A stretch of DNA of 64,000 bases from Dongia sedimenti (GTDB lineage Bacteria; Pseudomonadota; Alphaproteobacteria; Dongiales; Dongiaceae). A program made the position numbers and the translations under genes. How positions within the stretch are numbered: the stretch's first letter is position 1; each line of letters starts with the position of its first letter. Where the stretch lies: contig JAUYVI010000005.1 of assembly GCA_030715195.1 (NCBI GenBank), forward strand, positions 310,001-374,000, in the 5' to 3' direction. Below the pieces are notes generated by a model, which saw only the letters and a list, made by a program, of their open reading frames with translations, did no database searches and was not told the origin of the DNA. Below, in pieces: positions 33,474-41,615 of the stretch.

Positions 33474-33509
33474 CTGCCTCTGACTTTCCGAGCGCCTGAG
33501 TAGAGCAGG

Positions 33510-33538
33510 TTGACGATCGGGTGAAAATGCCATACGAA
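33510..33538 (+). promoter_or_regulatory. Candidate promoter for the RraA-TRAP cluster
   Basis: TTGACG (33510-33515), 17 bp, then TACGAA (33533-33538). The -10 is weak. The transcript would start near 33545, just before the LacI-type palindrome at 33551-33564, so a bound repressor would block initiation or early elongation. Confidence 0.5.
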
Positions 33539-33550
33539 TCTCGTCATCAG

Positions 33551-33564
33551 GTTAAACGTTTAAC
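33551..33564. promoter_or_regulatory. LacI-family operator
   Basis: GTTAAACGTTTAAC is a perfect 14-bp palindrome with the central CG typical of LacI/PurR-family sites. It lies between the divergent LacI and RraA genes, 78 bp from the LacI start and 41 bp before the RraA start. Confidence 0.82.
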
Positions 33565-33604
33565 ATGCGCAGTAATTGCTGCAATGCACAGTTCGGTGGT
33601 CGTC

Positions 33605-34264
33605 ATGGATATCGATTTCGCGGCCCTCAAGGGTCAGCTCTATTCCGCGGTTCTGTCCGACGTGCTCGACAGCTTCGGCTTCAGAAATCAAGCCATGCGT
33701 CCCTTTATCCGCCCACTCGACGAGGCACTGGTGCTGTTCGGTCGTGCGCGCACCGGCATGTACATGAGCACCTATGCCGTTGCCGAAGGCGAGAATCCCT
33801 ATGAGGTGGAGATCGCCCTGGTCGACGACCTGAAGCCGAACGACGTCGCGGTGTTCGGTTGCAACGGGCCGACCACCCGCCTCGCGCCTTGGGGCGAATT
33901 GCTGAGCACGGCCGCCAAGTATCGCGGCGCGGCCGGCTGCGTCACGGACGGTCTGGTGCGCGATGTCCGCCACATCCGAAAGATGGGCTTCCCGGTGTTC
34001 AATGGCGGGATCGGGCCGCTCGATTCCAAGGGTCGCGGCAAGATGATGGCGATGGATGTGCCCATCGAATGCGGCGGCGCCGCGGTCTCGGCCGGCGACC
34101 TGATATTCGGCGATGTGGACGGCGTCGTCGTCATTCCGCAGGGCATCGCAGACAGGGTGATCCAGGCGGCGCTGGAGCGGATCAACGGCGAGAACCAGAC
34201 GCGCACCCATCTCGAGCAGGGGGAACTGCTCGCACAGGTCTATGCGCGTTACGGCGTCCTTTGA
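33605..34264 (+). CDS. RraA-like protein (HMG/oxaloacetate aldolase-type)
   Basis: A 219-residue protein of the RraA/HMG-aldolase fold. GAAGCVTDGLVRDVRHIRKMGFPVF contains the conserved D-G-x-x-R-D motif, whose Arg and Asp bind the alpha-keto acid and the divalent metal in 4-hydroxy-4-methyl-2-oxoglutarate aldolase. FGDVDGVVVIP is the second family block. It may cleave a keto-acid product or decarboxylate oxaloacetate in the pathway served by the TRAP system. Start ATG 33605 is chosen with GGTGG upstream; ATG 33584 would add 7 residues. Confidence 0.85.
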   Translation: MDIDFAALKGQLYSAVLSDVLDSFGFRNQAMRPFIRPLDEALVLFGRARTGMYMSTYAVAEGENPYEVEIALVDDLKPNDVAVFGCNGPTTRLAPWGELLSTAAKYRGAAGCVTDGLVRDVRHIRKMGFPVFNGGIGPLDSKGRGKMMAMDVPIECGGAAVSAGDLIFGDVDGVVVIPQGIADRVIQAALERINGENQTRTHLEQGELLAQVYARYGVL

Positions 34265-34312
34265 CAGCCAACAAAACGAAGTCTTCTTAAAACATAAACA
34301 AGGGAGAGCAAG

Positions 34313-35338
34313 ATGAGTCTACGACGGAAGATTTCCGCGCTCGCCAGTGCGGCGGTTCTCGCCTGCATGATGGGCACGGCCCAGGCCGCCGAGTTCGAGA
34401 TTCGCGGCAGCCACTCGGAGTCGGTCGAAAGCCCGCTGCATAAGGGCTGGCTGGTGTTCGAGGCCTATGTCGAAAGCGCCAGCGGCGGGCGCATCGCGGT
34501 GAATATTTCCCCCGCCGGGCAGCTCGGCGGTATCAAGGACGGGCTGGAGCAGGCCAAGGTCGGCGCCATCCAGATGGCCCATGGCGACGAACAGACGCTT
34601 GATTCCTTCTATCGCCCGATGATGATCCTGGCGACGCCCTATCTGTTCGCCAATGACGAGGAGGCCCAGCGTTTCCTGCACAGCGCCTTCTTCATGGGCG
34701 TACGCGAGCAGATGGCCAAGGAATCCGGGCTGCGCCTGCTGGCCGCCGCCTCCTATGGCTTCCGCTGCTTCACCAACAACGTGAAGCCGATCAGGTCGGC
34801 CGCCGACATGAAGGGCATCCGCATGCGCGTGCCGCCGAGCCCGATGTCGCTGGCAATGGTCGAGGCGATGGGCGGCTCGCCGACCCCCGTGCCATGGGAA
34901 GAGCTCTATGGCGCCATGCAGTCGGGTGTCGTTGACGGCCAGGAGAATCCGGTCGGCGTGGCGCTCGACTACTCCTTCGACCAGGTGCAGAAGCATATGA
35001 CCCTGGACAATCACCAACTCGGCCTCAACAGCCTGGTCATGAACGAGGCTTTCTACCAGAGCCTCCCGCCGGAACTGCGCGCCATCGTCGTCACCGGAGC
35101 CGAAATGGCCGCTGCGACGGAGTATGGTGAGCGCAACTACCAGGCGCGTGTCAGCGCGGTCGGCGCGCTCCAGAAGAAGGGAATGGAAGTCTATGCCCCG
35201 AACCTGGAAGAGCAGGAGACCTTCCGCCAGGCCGTCGCCGGGCCGATGCAGGTCTACCTGAAGAAAGAGCTCGATCCCGCCTATGTCGACGCGGTCTACA
35301 AGGAGATCGCCGATCTCCGTGCGGCCGCGCTGAAGTAG
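34313..35338 (+). CDS. dctP: TRAP transporter substrate-binding protein DctP
   Basis: A 341-residue periplasmic binding protein. The signal peptide is cleaved after AQA (about residue 25). ISPAGQLGGIKDGLEQAKVGAIQ and ADMKGIRMRVPPSP are hallmarks of the DctP family; the Arg in the second segment normally holds the substrate carboxylate. SGVVDGQENP is the third conserved block. It delivers a C3-C6 carboxylate to DctQM. A strong ribosome site (AGGGAGAGCAAG) precedes the start, and a stem-loop follows its stop. Confidence 0.94.
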   Translation: MSLRRKISALASAAVLACMMGTAQAAEFEIRGSHSESVESPLHKGWLVFEAYVESASGGRIAVNISPAGQLGGIKDGLEQAKVGAIQMAHGDEQTLDSFYRPMMILATPYLFANDEEAQRFLHSAFFMGVREQMAKESGLRLLAAASYGFRCFTNNVKPIRSAADMKGIRMRVPPSPMSLAMVEAMGGSPTPVPWEELYGAMQSGVVDGQENPVGVALDYSFDQVQKHMTLDNHQLGLNSLVMNEAFYQSLPPELRAIVVTGAEMAAATEYGERNYQARVSAVGALQKKGMEVYAPNLEEQETFRQAVAGPMQVYLKKELDPAYVDAVYKEIADLRAAALK

Positions 35339-35358
35339 TCGTCGTCCGGTATGGAACC

Positions 35359-35383
35359 GTCCCTGGGCATTCTGCCCAGGGAC
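35359..35383 (+). promoter_or_regulatory. Intercistronic stem-loop between dctP and dctQ
   Basis: GTCCCTGGGC (35359-35368) and GCCCAGGGAC (35374-35383) form a perfect 10-bp stem with loop ATTCT. No T-run follows, so it is more likely an mRNA-stabilising element that raises the level of the binding-protein message over the membrane subunits. Confidence 0.7.
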
Positions 35384-35402
35384 GCCTACCATGGAGGGGA
35401 AC

Positions 35403-35879
35403 GTGGTCGGCTTTGTCCGCGCGCTGGATCGCTGCATCGACGTCATTCTGGTCGCGTCGATGGCCATCGTCATCGCTGCCATGGCGGCGCAAGTGACGCT
35501 CCGCTACTTCTTTCATTCACCCCTGCCCTGGCCGGAAGAACTCTCTCAGTTCCTCCTGGTCGGGATGTCGTTCCTGGGCATGTACGTCGGCATCCGCCGC
35601 AATCAACACATCCGCATCGAGTGGCTGCCGAAAAATGGCTCCCGCTTCATTCGTGGGCTGAAGCTTGTCGGCCTGCTGTCGATCTGCGTTTTCCTCGCCT
35701 ATATCGGCTATGGCGGCTTCAAGCTGGCCATGACCGCCTGGGGTCAGCCCTCCACGGCGTTGCGCATTCCCATGGCCATCCCGTACCTCACCATTCCGGT
35801 GGCCTGTTTCCTGTCCTTCTTCGCCGTCATTGCCCTGATGCGCCGGACCTGGCGTGGGGAAGCCGGTGATCCGAGATGA
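35403..35879 (+). CDS. dctQ: TRAP transporter small permease DctQ
   Basis: A 158-residue inner-membrane protein with four TMs (about 10-30, 45-62, 85-105 and 125-146). LRYFFHSPLPWPEELSQFLLVGMSFLG is the DctQ family segment, and GIRRNQHIRIEWLP follows it. I chose GTG 35403, which has GGAGGGG at 35393-35399 just upstream; an ATG at 35391 overlaps that ribosome site. It overlaps dctM by 4 bp. Confidence 0.9.
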   Translation: MVGFVRALDRCIDVILVASMAIVIAAMAAQVTLRYFFHSPLPWPEELSQFLLVGMSFLGMYVGIRRNQHIRIEWLPKNGSRFIRGLKLVGLLSICVFLAYIGYGGFKLAMTAWGQPSTALRIPMAIPYLTIPVACFLSFFAVIALMRRTWRGEAGDPR

Positions 35880-37159
35880 TGTCCGCCATCGTCATCCTTC
35901 TTCTCATTGTGCTGCTCGCGGTCGAGACCCCGATCGCCTTTGCGGTCGGTGTGGCTGCCTTCTTCGGGTTGATGTTGACCGGTCTCGGCAATGCGCCGAT
36001 TTCCGCCCAGCGGATGTTCTCCGGCATGAACAGCTACGGCTTGCTGGCCCTGCCGCTGTTCATCCTGGCCGGCAACATCCTGGTGGCCGGCGGCGTCATC
36101 AACCGGCTGGTGGAGTTCGCCGACCGCATCGTCGGGCGCATCCGCGGCGGGCTCGCCCACGCCAACGTCTTCGCCAACCTGATGATGGCGGGCGTTTCCG
36201 GATCGGCGACCGCGGATACCGCGGCACTGGGATCGGTCATGACACCGATGATGACCGCACGCGGTTACTCGAAGGATTTCGCCGCGGCCCTGACCATTTC
36301 GGGCGCGATCATGGCGCCGATTATCCCGCCCAGCCTGATCATGGTGATCTACGCCATTCCGACCAAGCTCTCGATCGGAGCGATGTTCTTCGCGGGCGTG
36401 CTGCCGGGGGCCCTCATCGCCGCCTTGCTGATGGCCTACATCGCCTATGCCTGCCGCAAGCATCCGAAAACGCCGAGCGAACCCGGCCGGAAGTCGTTGG
36501 GGCGCGCGATCGTCGAGGCCATTCCGGTGCTGGTCGCCCCGGTCATCATCGTGGGCGGTGTGCGGGGCGGCGTGTTCACCGCCACCGAGGCCGCGGCGAT
36601 TCTCGTGGTCTATGCCCTGTTCCTGACGCAGATATTCTATCGCTCGGTCAGCGCCAAAAAATTGTTCGCCGTGTTTCGCGAAAGCGTGTTGACGACCTCC
36701 ACCGTGATGATCGTCGTCGCGACCTCGACCATGTTCGCCTGGTTCCTGGCGCTTGAGGACATTCCGACCGCGGCGCAGGTGCTGTTTTCGTCGATCACGG
36801 ACAACCCGTTCATCTTCCTCTTGATCGTCAACGTCTTCCTCCTCGTGGTCGGTGCCCTGGTCGATACCGTGCCCGCGATCCTGATCTTCGTGCCGATCCT
36901 GCAGCCGACCGCGGTGGCGTTCGGGATCGACCCGATCCACTTCTCGATCATCGTCATCGTGAATCTGATGATCGGCCTCAACACGCCACCGGTCGGCACC
37001 AATCTCTTCGTGATATCGACGGTGACCGGAAGGCCGGTCAGCGCCATAACCCGCGCCTTGCTGCCCTTCTACGGCGTGAAGCTGGTGGCGCTGGCGCTGA
37101 TCACCTACATCCCGTCGATCTCGCTCTGGCTGCCGAAACTGGCCGGCTTGATCCGATGA
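35876..37159 (+). CDS. dctM: TRAP transporter large permease DctM
   Basis: A 427-residue inner-membrane protein with about eleven to twelve TMs, the Na+-driven carrier part of the TRAP system. LPLFILAGNILVAGGV, MAGVSGSATADTAALGSVM and GLNTPPVGTNLFV are conserved DctM blocks that line the substrate and sodium sites in the elevator mechanism. Its ATG lies inside the dctQ stop (ATGA). The 2-hydroxyacid dehydrogenase gene starts 28 bp after it, most likely in the same transcript. Confidence 0.95.
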   Translation: MMSAIVILLLIVLLAVETPIAFAVGVAAFFGLMLTGLGNAPISAQRMFSGMNSYGLLALPLFILAGNILVAGGVINRLVEFADRIVGRIRGGLAHANVFANLMMAGVSGSATADTAALGSVMTPMMTARGYSKDFAAALTISGAIMAPIIPPSLIMVIYAIPTKLSIGAMFFAGVLPGALIAALLMAYIAYACRKHPKTPSEPGRKSLGRAIVEAIPVLVAPVIIVGGVRGGVFTATEAAAILVVYALFLTQIFYRSVSAKKLFAVFRESVLTTSTVMIVVATSTMFAWFLALEDIPTAAQVLFSSITDNPFIFLLIVNVFLLVVGALVDTVPAILIFVPILQPTAVAFGIDPIHFSIIVIVNLMIGLNTPPVGTNLFVISTVTGRPVSAITRALLPFYGVKLVALALITYIPSISLWLPKLAGLIR

Positions 37160-37187
37160 ACCGCAACTCAGATTACCGGAGCCCCTG

Positions 37188-38234
37188 ATGCCCGAAATCA
37201 TCCTCCATCCCGACGTCCAGCATGTCGGCCCCTCTGACGTCGAGGCCGCAGTCTATGGCGATCAGTTCCGGATCCACGACTCGCTGCCGGCCGATCAAGG
37301 CAAGATCGCCGACGACGTCTGGAAGCAGGCGGCCGGCTTGGTCTGCTATCACGAGGTGACGGTCACGGGCGATATGCTCGACCGCATGCCGAACTGCCGG
37401 GTCGTGGTGCGGGCAGGCGTCGGCTTCGACAACATTGACCTCAGGGCCGCAGGCGAACGTGGCATCGCCGTCTGCAACACGCCGGATTACGGGACCATGG
37501 ACGTGGCCGACCATGCTATCGCCCTGACCCTGGCCTTCCTGCGCGGCATCACGATGTACAACGCGGCCATCCTCGAGGATCCGGTCGCGGGTTGGCGCTT
37601 CGACGCCGTACCCACCATCCGCCGCCTCTCCACCCAGACCTTCGGGGTGATCGGTCTCGGGCGGATCGGCACGGCGACCGCGCTCCGCGCCAAGGCGCTC
37701 GGCATGCGCGTGATTTTCTTCGATCCCTATAAGCCGACCGGTACCGAACTGGCGCTCGGCATCGCGCGCGTGAACACGCTGGAAGATTTGCTGGCGGAAT
37801 CGGACGTTGTCTCGATCCACACCCCGCTGACCACGGAGACGCGGCATCTGATGTCCACCGCCGCGTTGGCGGCCATGAAGCCGGGCGCGATCCTGGTCAG
37901 CACCGCGCGCGGTCCGGTCATCGACCTCGCCGCCCTGCTGCCGGTCCTCGACGAAGGGCGCATCGCGGGTGCCGCGCTCGACGTGCTGGAGACCGAGCCT
38001 CTGCCGGCTGACCATCCGCTGATGAAGGCCTGGCGCGCGCCCGGCTCGCCGATCCGCAACCGGCTCATCCTCACCCCGCACGCGGCCTTCTACAGCCCGT
38101 CCAGCCTGATCGACCTGAGGAGCAAATCGGCGGCCACGGCGGCGCAGTATCTTCGCGAGGGCCAGTCGCGGGATTGCGTCAATCTCGACATGATCGACCG
38201 CGCGAAGGCCGCGACGCGGGCGAAGAAGGCCTGA
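37188..38234 (+). CDS. D-2-hydroxyacid dehydrogenase, CtBP-like
   Basis: A 348-residue NAD-dependent dehydrogenase. The Rossmann motif is GLGRIG (about 151-156). Catalytic Arg is in STARGPVI, Glu in DVLETEPLP and His in TPHAAFYS, so the triad is intact. The sequence around VRAGVGFDNIDLRAAGERGIAVCNTPDYGT is of the C-terminal-binding-protein-like branch. It probably oxidises a D-2-hydroxyacid brought in by the TRAP system, or reduces the 2-oxoacid. Start ATG 37188 follows CGGAG. Confidence 0.9.
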   Translation: MPEIILHPDVQHVGPSDVEAAVYGDQFRIHDSLPADQGKIADDVWKQAAGLVCYHEVTVTGDMLDRMPNCRVVVRAGVGFDNIDLRAAGERGIAVCNTPDYGTMDVADHAIALTLAFLRGITMYNAAILEDPVAGWRFDAVPTIRRLSTQTFGVIGLGRIGTATALRAKALGMRVIFFDPYKPTGTELALGIARVNTLEDLLAESDVVSIHTPLTTETRHLMSTAALAAMKPGAILVSTARGPVIDLAALLPVLDEGRIAGAALDVLETEPLPADHPLMKAWRAPGSPIRNRLILTPHAAFYSPSSLIDLRSKSAATAAQYLREGQSRDCVNLDMIDRAKAATRAKKA

Positions 38235-38254
38235 GGCAAAATAAGGAGCGTATG

Positions 38255-39559
38255 ATGTCGGCCGTGTTTGATCGCTCGCGAGAGCGCGTCGCTGCAGCCA
38301 CCCGCCATATGCCGGGCGGCGTCAGCAGCCACTTCCGCTACGGCGTCTCGCCGACGCCTTTGGTGTTCGAGCGCGCCGACGGCGTCTATCTGCACGACAT
38401 CGATGGCAACCGCCTGATCGACTACTACCTGGCGCTCGGACCCATGATCCTCGGCCACACGCCGCCCGACGTCATCGCCGCGGCGCGGGCGCAGCTCGAC
38501 CGCGGCATCCTGTATGGCGGGCAGAGCGAGCTTGAGTTCGAAGCCGCCAGGCTGGTCTGCGAGATGGTGCCCTGTGCCGAGCGGGTCCGGTTCTGTGCGT
38601 CCGGAACCGAGGCGGACCAACTGGCTTTGCGCCTGTCGCGCGCGGTGACCGGCCGCGACGTGATCGTCAAGTTTGAGGGTCATTATCACGGCTGGATGGA
38701 CAGCGTGCTGTGGAGCACCGCGCCCACCGGCAATGCAATGGGTCCGGAATCCGGGCCGACTCCGGTCGGCGGCAGCGCCGGTCAGGACAGCCTGGCCGGC
38801 CGCAACACCGAAGTGCTGTCGTGGAACCGCCCGGAGCAGGTGATCGATCGCCTGGCGCGTGGCGATGTCGCCGCGGTCCTCATGGAAGCCGCGATGTGCA
38901 ACAGCGGTGCCATCATGCCCTTGCCGGGCTATCTCGAAGCGGTGCGCGAAGCCTGCACCAAGCACGGTACGATCCTGATCTTCGACGAGGTGATCACCGG
39001 CTTTCGCGTCGGTCCGGGCGGCGCGCAGAAACGCCTGGGCGTGACGCCGGACCTCGCGGTCTTCGCCAAGGCGATCGCCAACGGATTCGCCGTTGCCGCG
39101 GTGGCCGGCCGCGCCGACATCATGGACCAGCTGGCCGGCGGGAACATCATCCACGGCGGCACATATAACGCCCAGGCCGTCAACATGGCGGCGACCGTCG
39201 CGACGCTCCAGCGGTTGGCGACACCGGGCATCTATGAGCGGATGGAGTCGCGCGGCCAACGCCTGATGCAGGGGCTGGCCAAGGCCTTCGCCGATGCCGG
39301 CGTCACCGCCACCGTGACCGGCTTCCCGCAGATCTTTCATGTCGGCCTCGGCCTCGAAGCCCCTGCGGTCAATTATCGCGACATGATCCGGGTCGATCGC
39401 GCCGGCTATGTCCGCTTGACGACGCTGTTGCTCAAGCACGGGGTGCGGGCGCTGGAGCGCGGCGCCTGGTTTCTCTCGACGGAGCATGACGAGGCGATCG
39501 TCGATGCCACCATTGCGGCCATGCGGGCGGCTTTGGCGGAATGGACGACGGCCAAGTAG
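38255..39559 (+). CDS. Class III aminotransferase, glutamate-1-semialdehyde aminomutase-like
   Basis: A 434-residue PLP enzyme. SGTEADQLALRLSRA and FEGHYHGWMD bind cofactor phosphate and ring, IFDEVITGFRVGPGGAQ holds the PLP Asp, and the Schiff-base Lys is in FAKAIANGF. It differs from true HemL in the substrate loop and sits in a catabolic cluster, so it is more likely an omega- or beta-amino-acid or amino-sugar-type aminotransferase. I chose ATG 38255, 6 nt after AGGAG (38244-38248); ATG 38252 is also possible. Confidence 0.85.
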   Translation: MSAVFDRSRERVAAATRHMPGGVSSHFRYGVSPTPLVFERADGVYLHDIDGNRLIDYYLALGPMILGHTPPDVIAAARAQLDRGILYGGQSELEFEAARLVCEMVPCAERVRFCASGTEADQLALRLSRAVTGRDVIVKFEGHYHGWMDSVLWSTAPTGNAMGPESGPTPVGGSAGQDSLAGRNTEVLSWNRPEQVIDRLARGDVAAVLMEAAMCNSGAIMPLPGYLEAVREACTKHGTILIFDEVITGFRVGPGGAQKRLGVTPDLAVFAKAIANGFAVAAVAGRADIMDQLAGGNIIHGGTYNAQAVNMAATVATLQRLATPGIYERMESRGQRLMQGLAKAFADAGVTATVTGFPQIFHVGLGLEAPAVNYRDMIRVDRAGYVRLTTLLLKHGVRALERGAWFLSTEHDEAIVDATIAAMRAALAEWTTAK

Positions 39560-39572
39560 CGGAGCGACGCAC

Positions 39573-40529
39573 ATGCCGGGAAACCTCCCCGCGCACGTAA
39601 CCCTGGTCGGCGCCGGCGTCATCGGCCGCGGCTGGATCCGCGTCTTTGCCCGGCATGGCGTCGCCGTCACCGTCCATGACCCTGACCCGGCGCAGATCGA
39701 CCGGACACTCGACTGGCTGGAACGGGATCTCGCGGCCGATGTCACGGCGGGCTTCGTCAGCGCGGAGGCCCGAACCAAGATGCTGGGATGCACGCGCGGC
39801 GAGGCCGATCTGGCGCGTGCCTTGGCGGTGGCCGACTACGTTCAGGAAAGCGCCCCGGAAAAGCTCGAAGTGAAGCGGGCATTGTTCGCCGATCTCGACC
39901 GGCTTACCCCGGCCGAGGCCATTCTGGCTTCATCGACCTCCGCCCTCGATATCGGCGAGATCGCGCGCGGGCTTGCCGGCGAGCGGCGCTGTGTGATGGC
40001 GCATCCATTCAATCCGCCGCATCTTCTGCCCGCGGTGGAGATGCTCGGCGCCGCCGGGACCGACCCGGCCGCGCTGACAAAGGCCTGCGCCATTCTTTCC
40101 GCCTGCGGCCAGATCCCGGTCCGCATGACGCGCTACGTCAAAGGCTTCCTCGGCAACCGCATCCAAGCCGCGGTGGTGCGCGAAGCGCTGCATCTGTTGG
40201 AGAGCGGGGTCGCCGATGCGGTGGCGATCGATGCCGTCATCCGCGACGCGCTGGCTCTGCGCTGGGCCACGATCGGCAATTTCGGGGCAAATCATACCAA
40301 CGCTGATGAAGGCATCACCCAGTATTTCGGCCGCTATGAACCGTCGTTTGCAACGCTTATGAATGATCTCGACTCCGCGCCTCCGCGCTTCGACCCTTCA
40401 TTGCTGCGTGCGGTCGGGCTGGCTGTCGAGGCGCGGGAAGGCGTCACCGGCGTCGATGCGCTCATCCGCCGGCGCGACGTCATGCTGACGGAACTGCGCC
40501 AACTGAAGCATCGCCACGATCAAGGCTAG
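39573..40529 (+). CDS. 3-hydroxyacyl-CoA dehydrogenase family protein, CRYL1-like
   Basis: A 318-residue NAD-dependent dehydrogenase with Rossmann motif GAGVIGRGW (13-21). The segments VQESAPEKLEVKRALF, SSTSALDIGEIA and AHPFNPPHLLPAVE, including the catalytic His, are typical of lambda-crystallin / L-gulonate 3-dehydrogenase and L-carnitine dehydrogenase relatives. It should act on a free 3-hydroxyacid more than on a CoA ester. It starts 13 bp after the aminotransferase stop with CGGAG upstream, in the same operon. Confidence 0.86.
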   Translation: MPGNLPAHVTLVGAGVIGRGWIRVFARHGVAVTVHDPDPAQIDRTLDWLERDLAADVTAGFVSAEARTKMLGCTRGEADLARALAVADYVQESAPEKLEVKRALFADLDRLTPAEAILASSTSALDIGEIARGLAGERRCVMAHPFNPPHLLPAVEMLGAAGTDPAALTKACAILSACGQIPVRMTRYVKGFLGNRIQAAVVREALHLLESGVADAVAIDAVIRDALALRWATIGNFGANHTNADEGITQYFGRYEPSFATLMNDLDSAPPRFDPSLLRAVGLAVEAREGVTGVDALIRRRDVMLTELRQLKHRHDQG

Positions 40530-40570
40530 CGGGCAATTCGCGGTTTGAAGGCAGTCGGTCGACCCGGCCG

Positions 40571-41548
40571 CTAGGCTACGGACACGCCGAACCTCTTCAC
40601 CCAGCCCTCGACGTCGCTGAAGGCGACATTGCCACCGCAGACGACCAGGCCGAGCTTGGCCTCCGGACCGACCCGTTCGATGACCTGTTGGGCCGCCGGG
40701 ATCAGGCAGCCGGCGGCCGGCTCGGCCCACAGCTTTCCCTCCTCCGCCAGGACGATGACGCCCGCAACGGCCTCGGCATCCGAGACCGTGATCACCGTCT
40801 CGACCAGGGCCTGCACATGGGACAGTGAGCGCTCGGTCACCGACGGCGCACCGAGCGTGGTGGCGATCGAGGTCACCTGAATCTTCACCGGTGCGCCATT
40901 TGCCAGCGCCTGGGTCATCGCATCGGCGCCTTCGGTCTCGACACCCCAGATCCGGATCGCCGGGTTCGCCGCCTTCAGCGCCACGGCGCAGCCCGAGATC
41001 AGGCCGCCGCCGCCGATGCTGACCAGCACATCGGTCAGGTCGGGCTGGTCGGCGATGAACTCCCGCCCCACGGTGCCGTGGCCGGCGATGATCTTCGGGT
41101 CGTCATAGGAGTGGATGTAGGTCATGCCCTTTGCGGCGCATTCCTGTTCCGCGAGATCGAAGGCGGCGCCGGCATCGGACGTCAGCAGCAGTGTCGCGCC
41201 GCTGGCCTTGATCCGCGCCTGGGAGCGCTGCGGCGCCTTGTCCGACATCACCACGGTGACAGCGATCCCCATCTCCTTGCCGATCGCCGCGATGGCGATG
41301 CCGTGATTGCCGCCGGAGACGGTGATCAGGCCGCGCTTCTTTTCCTCGTCGCTCAAGGACAGCAGCTTGTTGGTGATGCCGCGCGGCTTGAAGCAACCGG
41401 TCTTCTGCAGGAGCTCGAGCTTGAGCGCCACGCGCGCACCGAGCTTGGCGGCGAGGGCTGGGCTTTTGACACTTGGCGTGCGCTCGACCCAGCCCTCGAT
41501 GGTGCGCTCCGCCGCGGCGATGTCGTCTATGGTGACGAGGTTCTGCAT
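40571..41548 (-). CDS. Serine/threonine dehydratase-like PLP enzyme
   Basis: A 325-residue fold-type II PLP enzyme. The Schiff-base Lys is Lys54 in KTGCFKPRG, SGGNHG binds the substrate, and SIGGGGLISG binds the cofactor phosphate. Relatives deaminate threonine, serine or 3-hydroxyaspartate, or race them. There is no C-terminal ACT domain, so feedback control of the IlvA type is absent. It converges on the dehydrogenase gene of the TRAP cluster (41-bp gap). Start ATG 41548 has GGGAAG 5 nt upstream. It begins only about 12 nt after the chemoreceptor's terminator. Confidence 0.88.
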   Translation of the reverse strand: MQNLVTIDDIAAAERTIEGWVERTPSVKSPALAAKLGARVALKLELLQKTGCFKPRGITNKLLSLSDEEKKRGLITVSGGNHGIAIAAIGKEMGIAVTVVMSDKAPQRSQARIKASGATLLLTSDAGAAFDLAEQECAAKGMTYIHSYDDPKIIAGHGTVGREFIADQPDLTDVLVSIGGGGLISGCAVALKAANPAIRIWGVETEGADAMTQALANGAPVKIQVTSIATTLGAPSVTERSLSHVQALVETVITVSDAEAVAGVIVLAEEGKLWAEPAAGCLIPAAQQVIERVGPEAKLGLVVCGGNVAFSDVEGWVKRFGVSVA

Positions 41549-41560
41549 GATTCTTCCCAA

Positions 41561-41591
41561 AGAAAAAGGGCGGGAGCCTTGGCCCCCGCCC
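41561..41591 (-). terminator. Intrinsic terminator of the chemoreceptor gene
   Basis: On the minus strand GGGCGGG (41591-41585) pairs with CCCGCCC (41574-41568), with inner GCC/GGC pairing, followed by T5 and CTTT. It lies between the chemoreceptor stop (41616) and the dehydratase start (41548), so the dehydratase needs read-through or a promoter buried in the terminator. Confidence 0.85.
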
Positions 41592-41615
41592 GTAATCTAA
41601 GCCGGAAATTCTCGG

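Noticed and set aside
38174-38254. A longer start for the class III aminotransferase.
   Set aside because: It would overlap the end of the dehydrogenase gene and lacks a ribosome site, while AGGAG sits 6 nt before ATG 38255.
40527-40575. CTAGCGG and CCGCTAG as a terminator between the convergent genes.
   Set aside because: The arms are only 7 bp with a 35-base loop and no T-run; likely chance.
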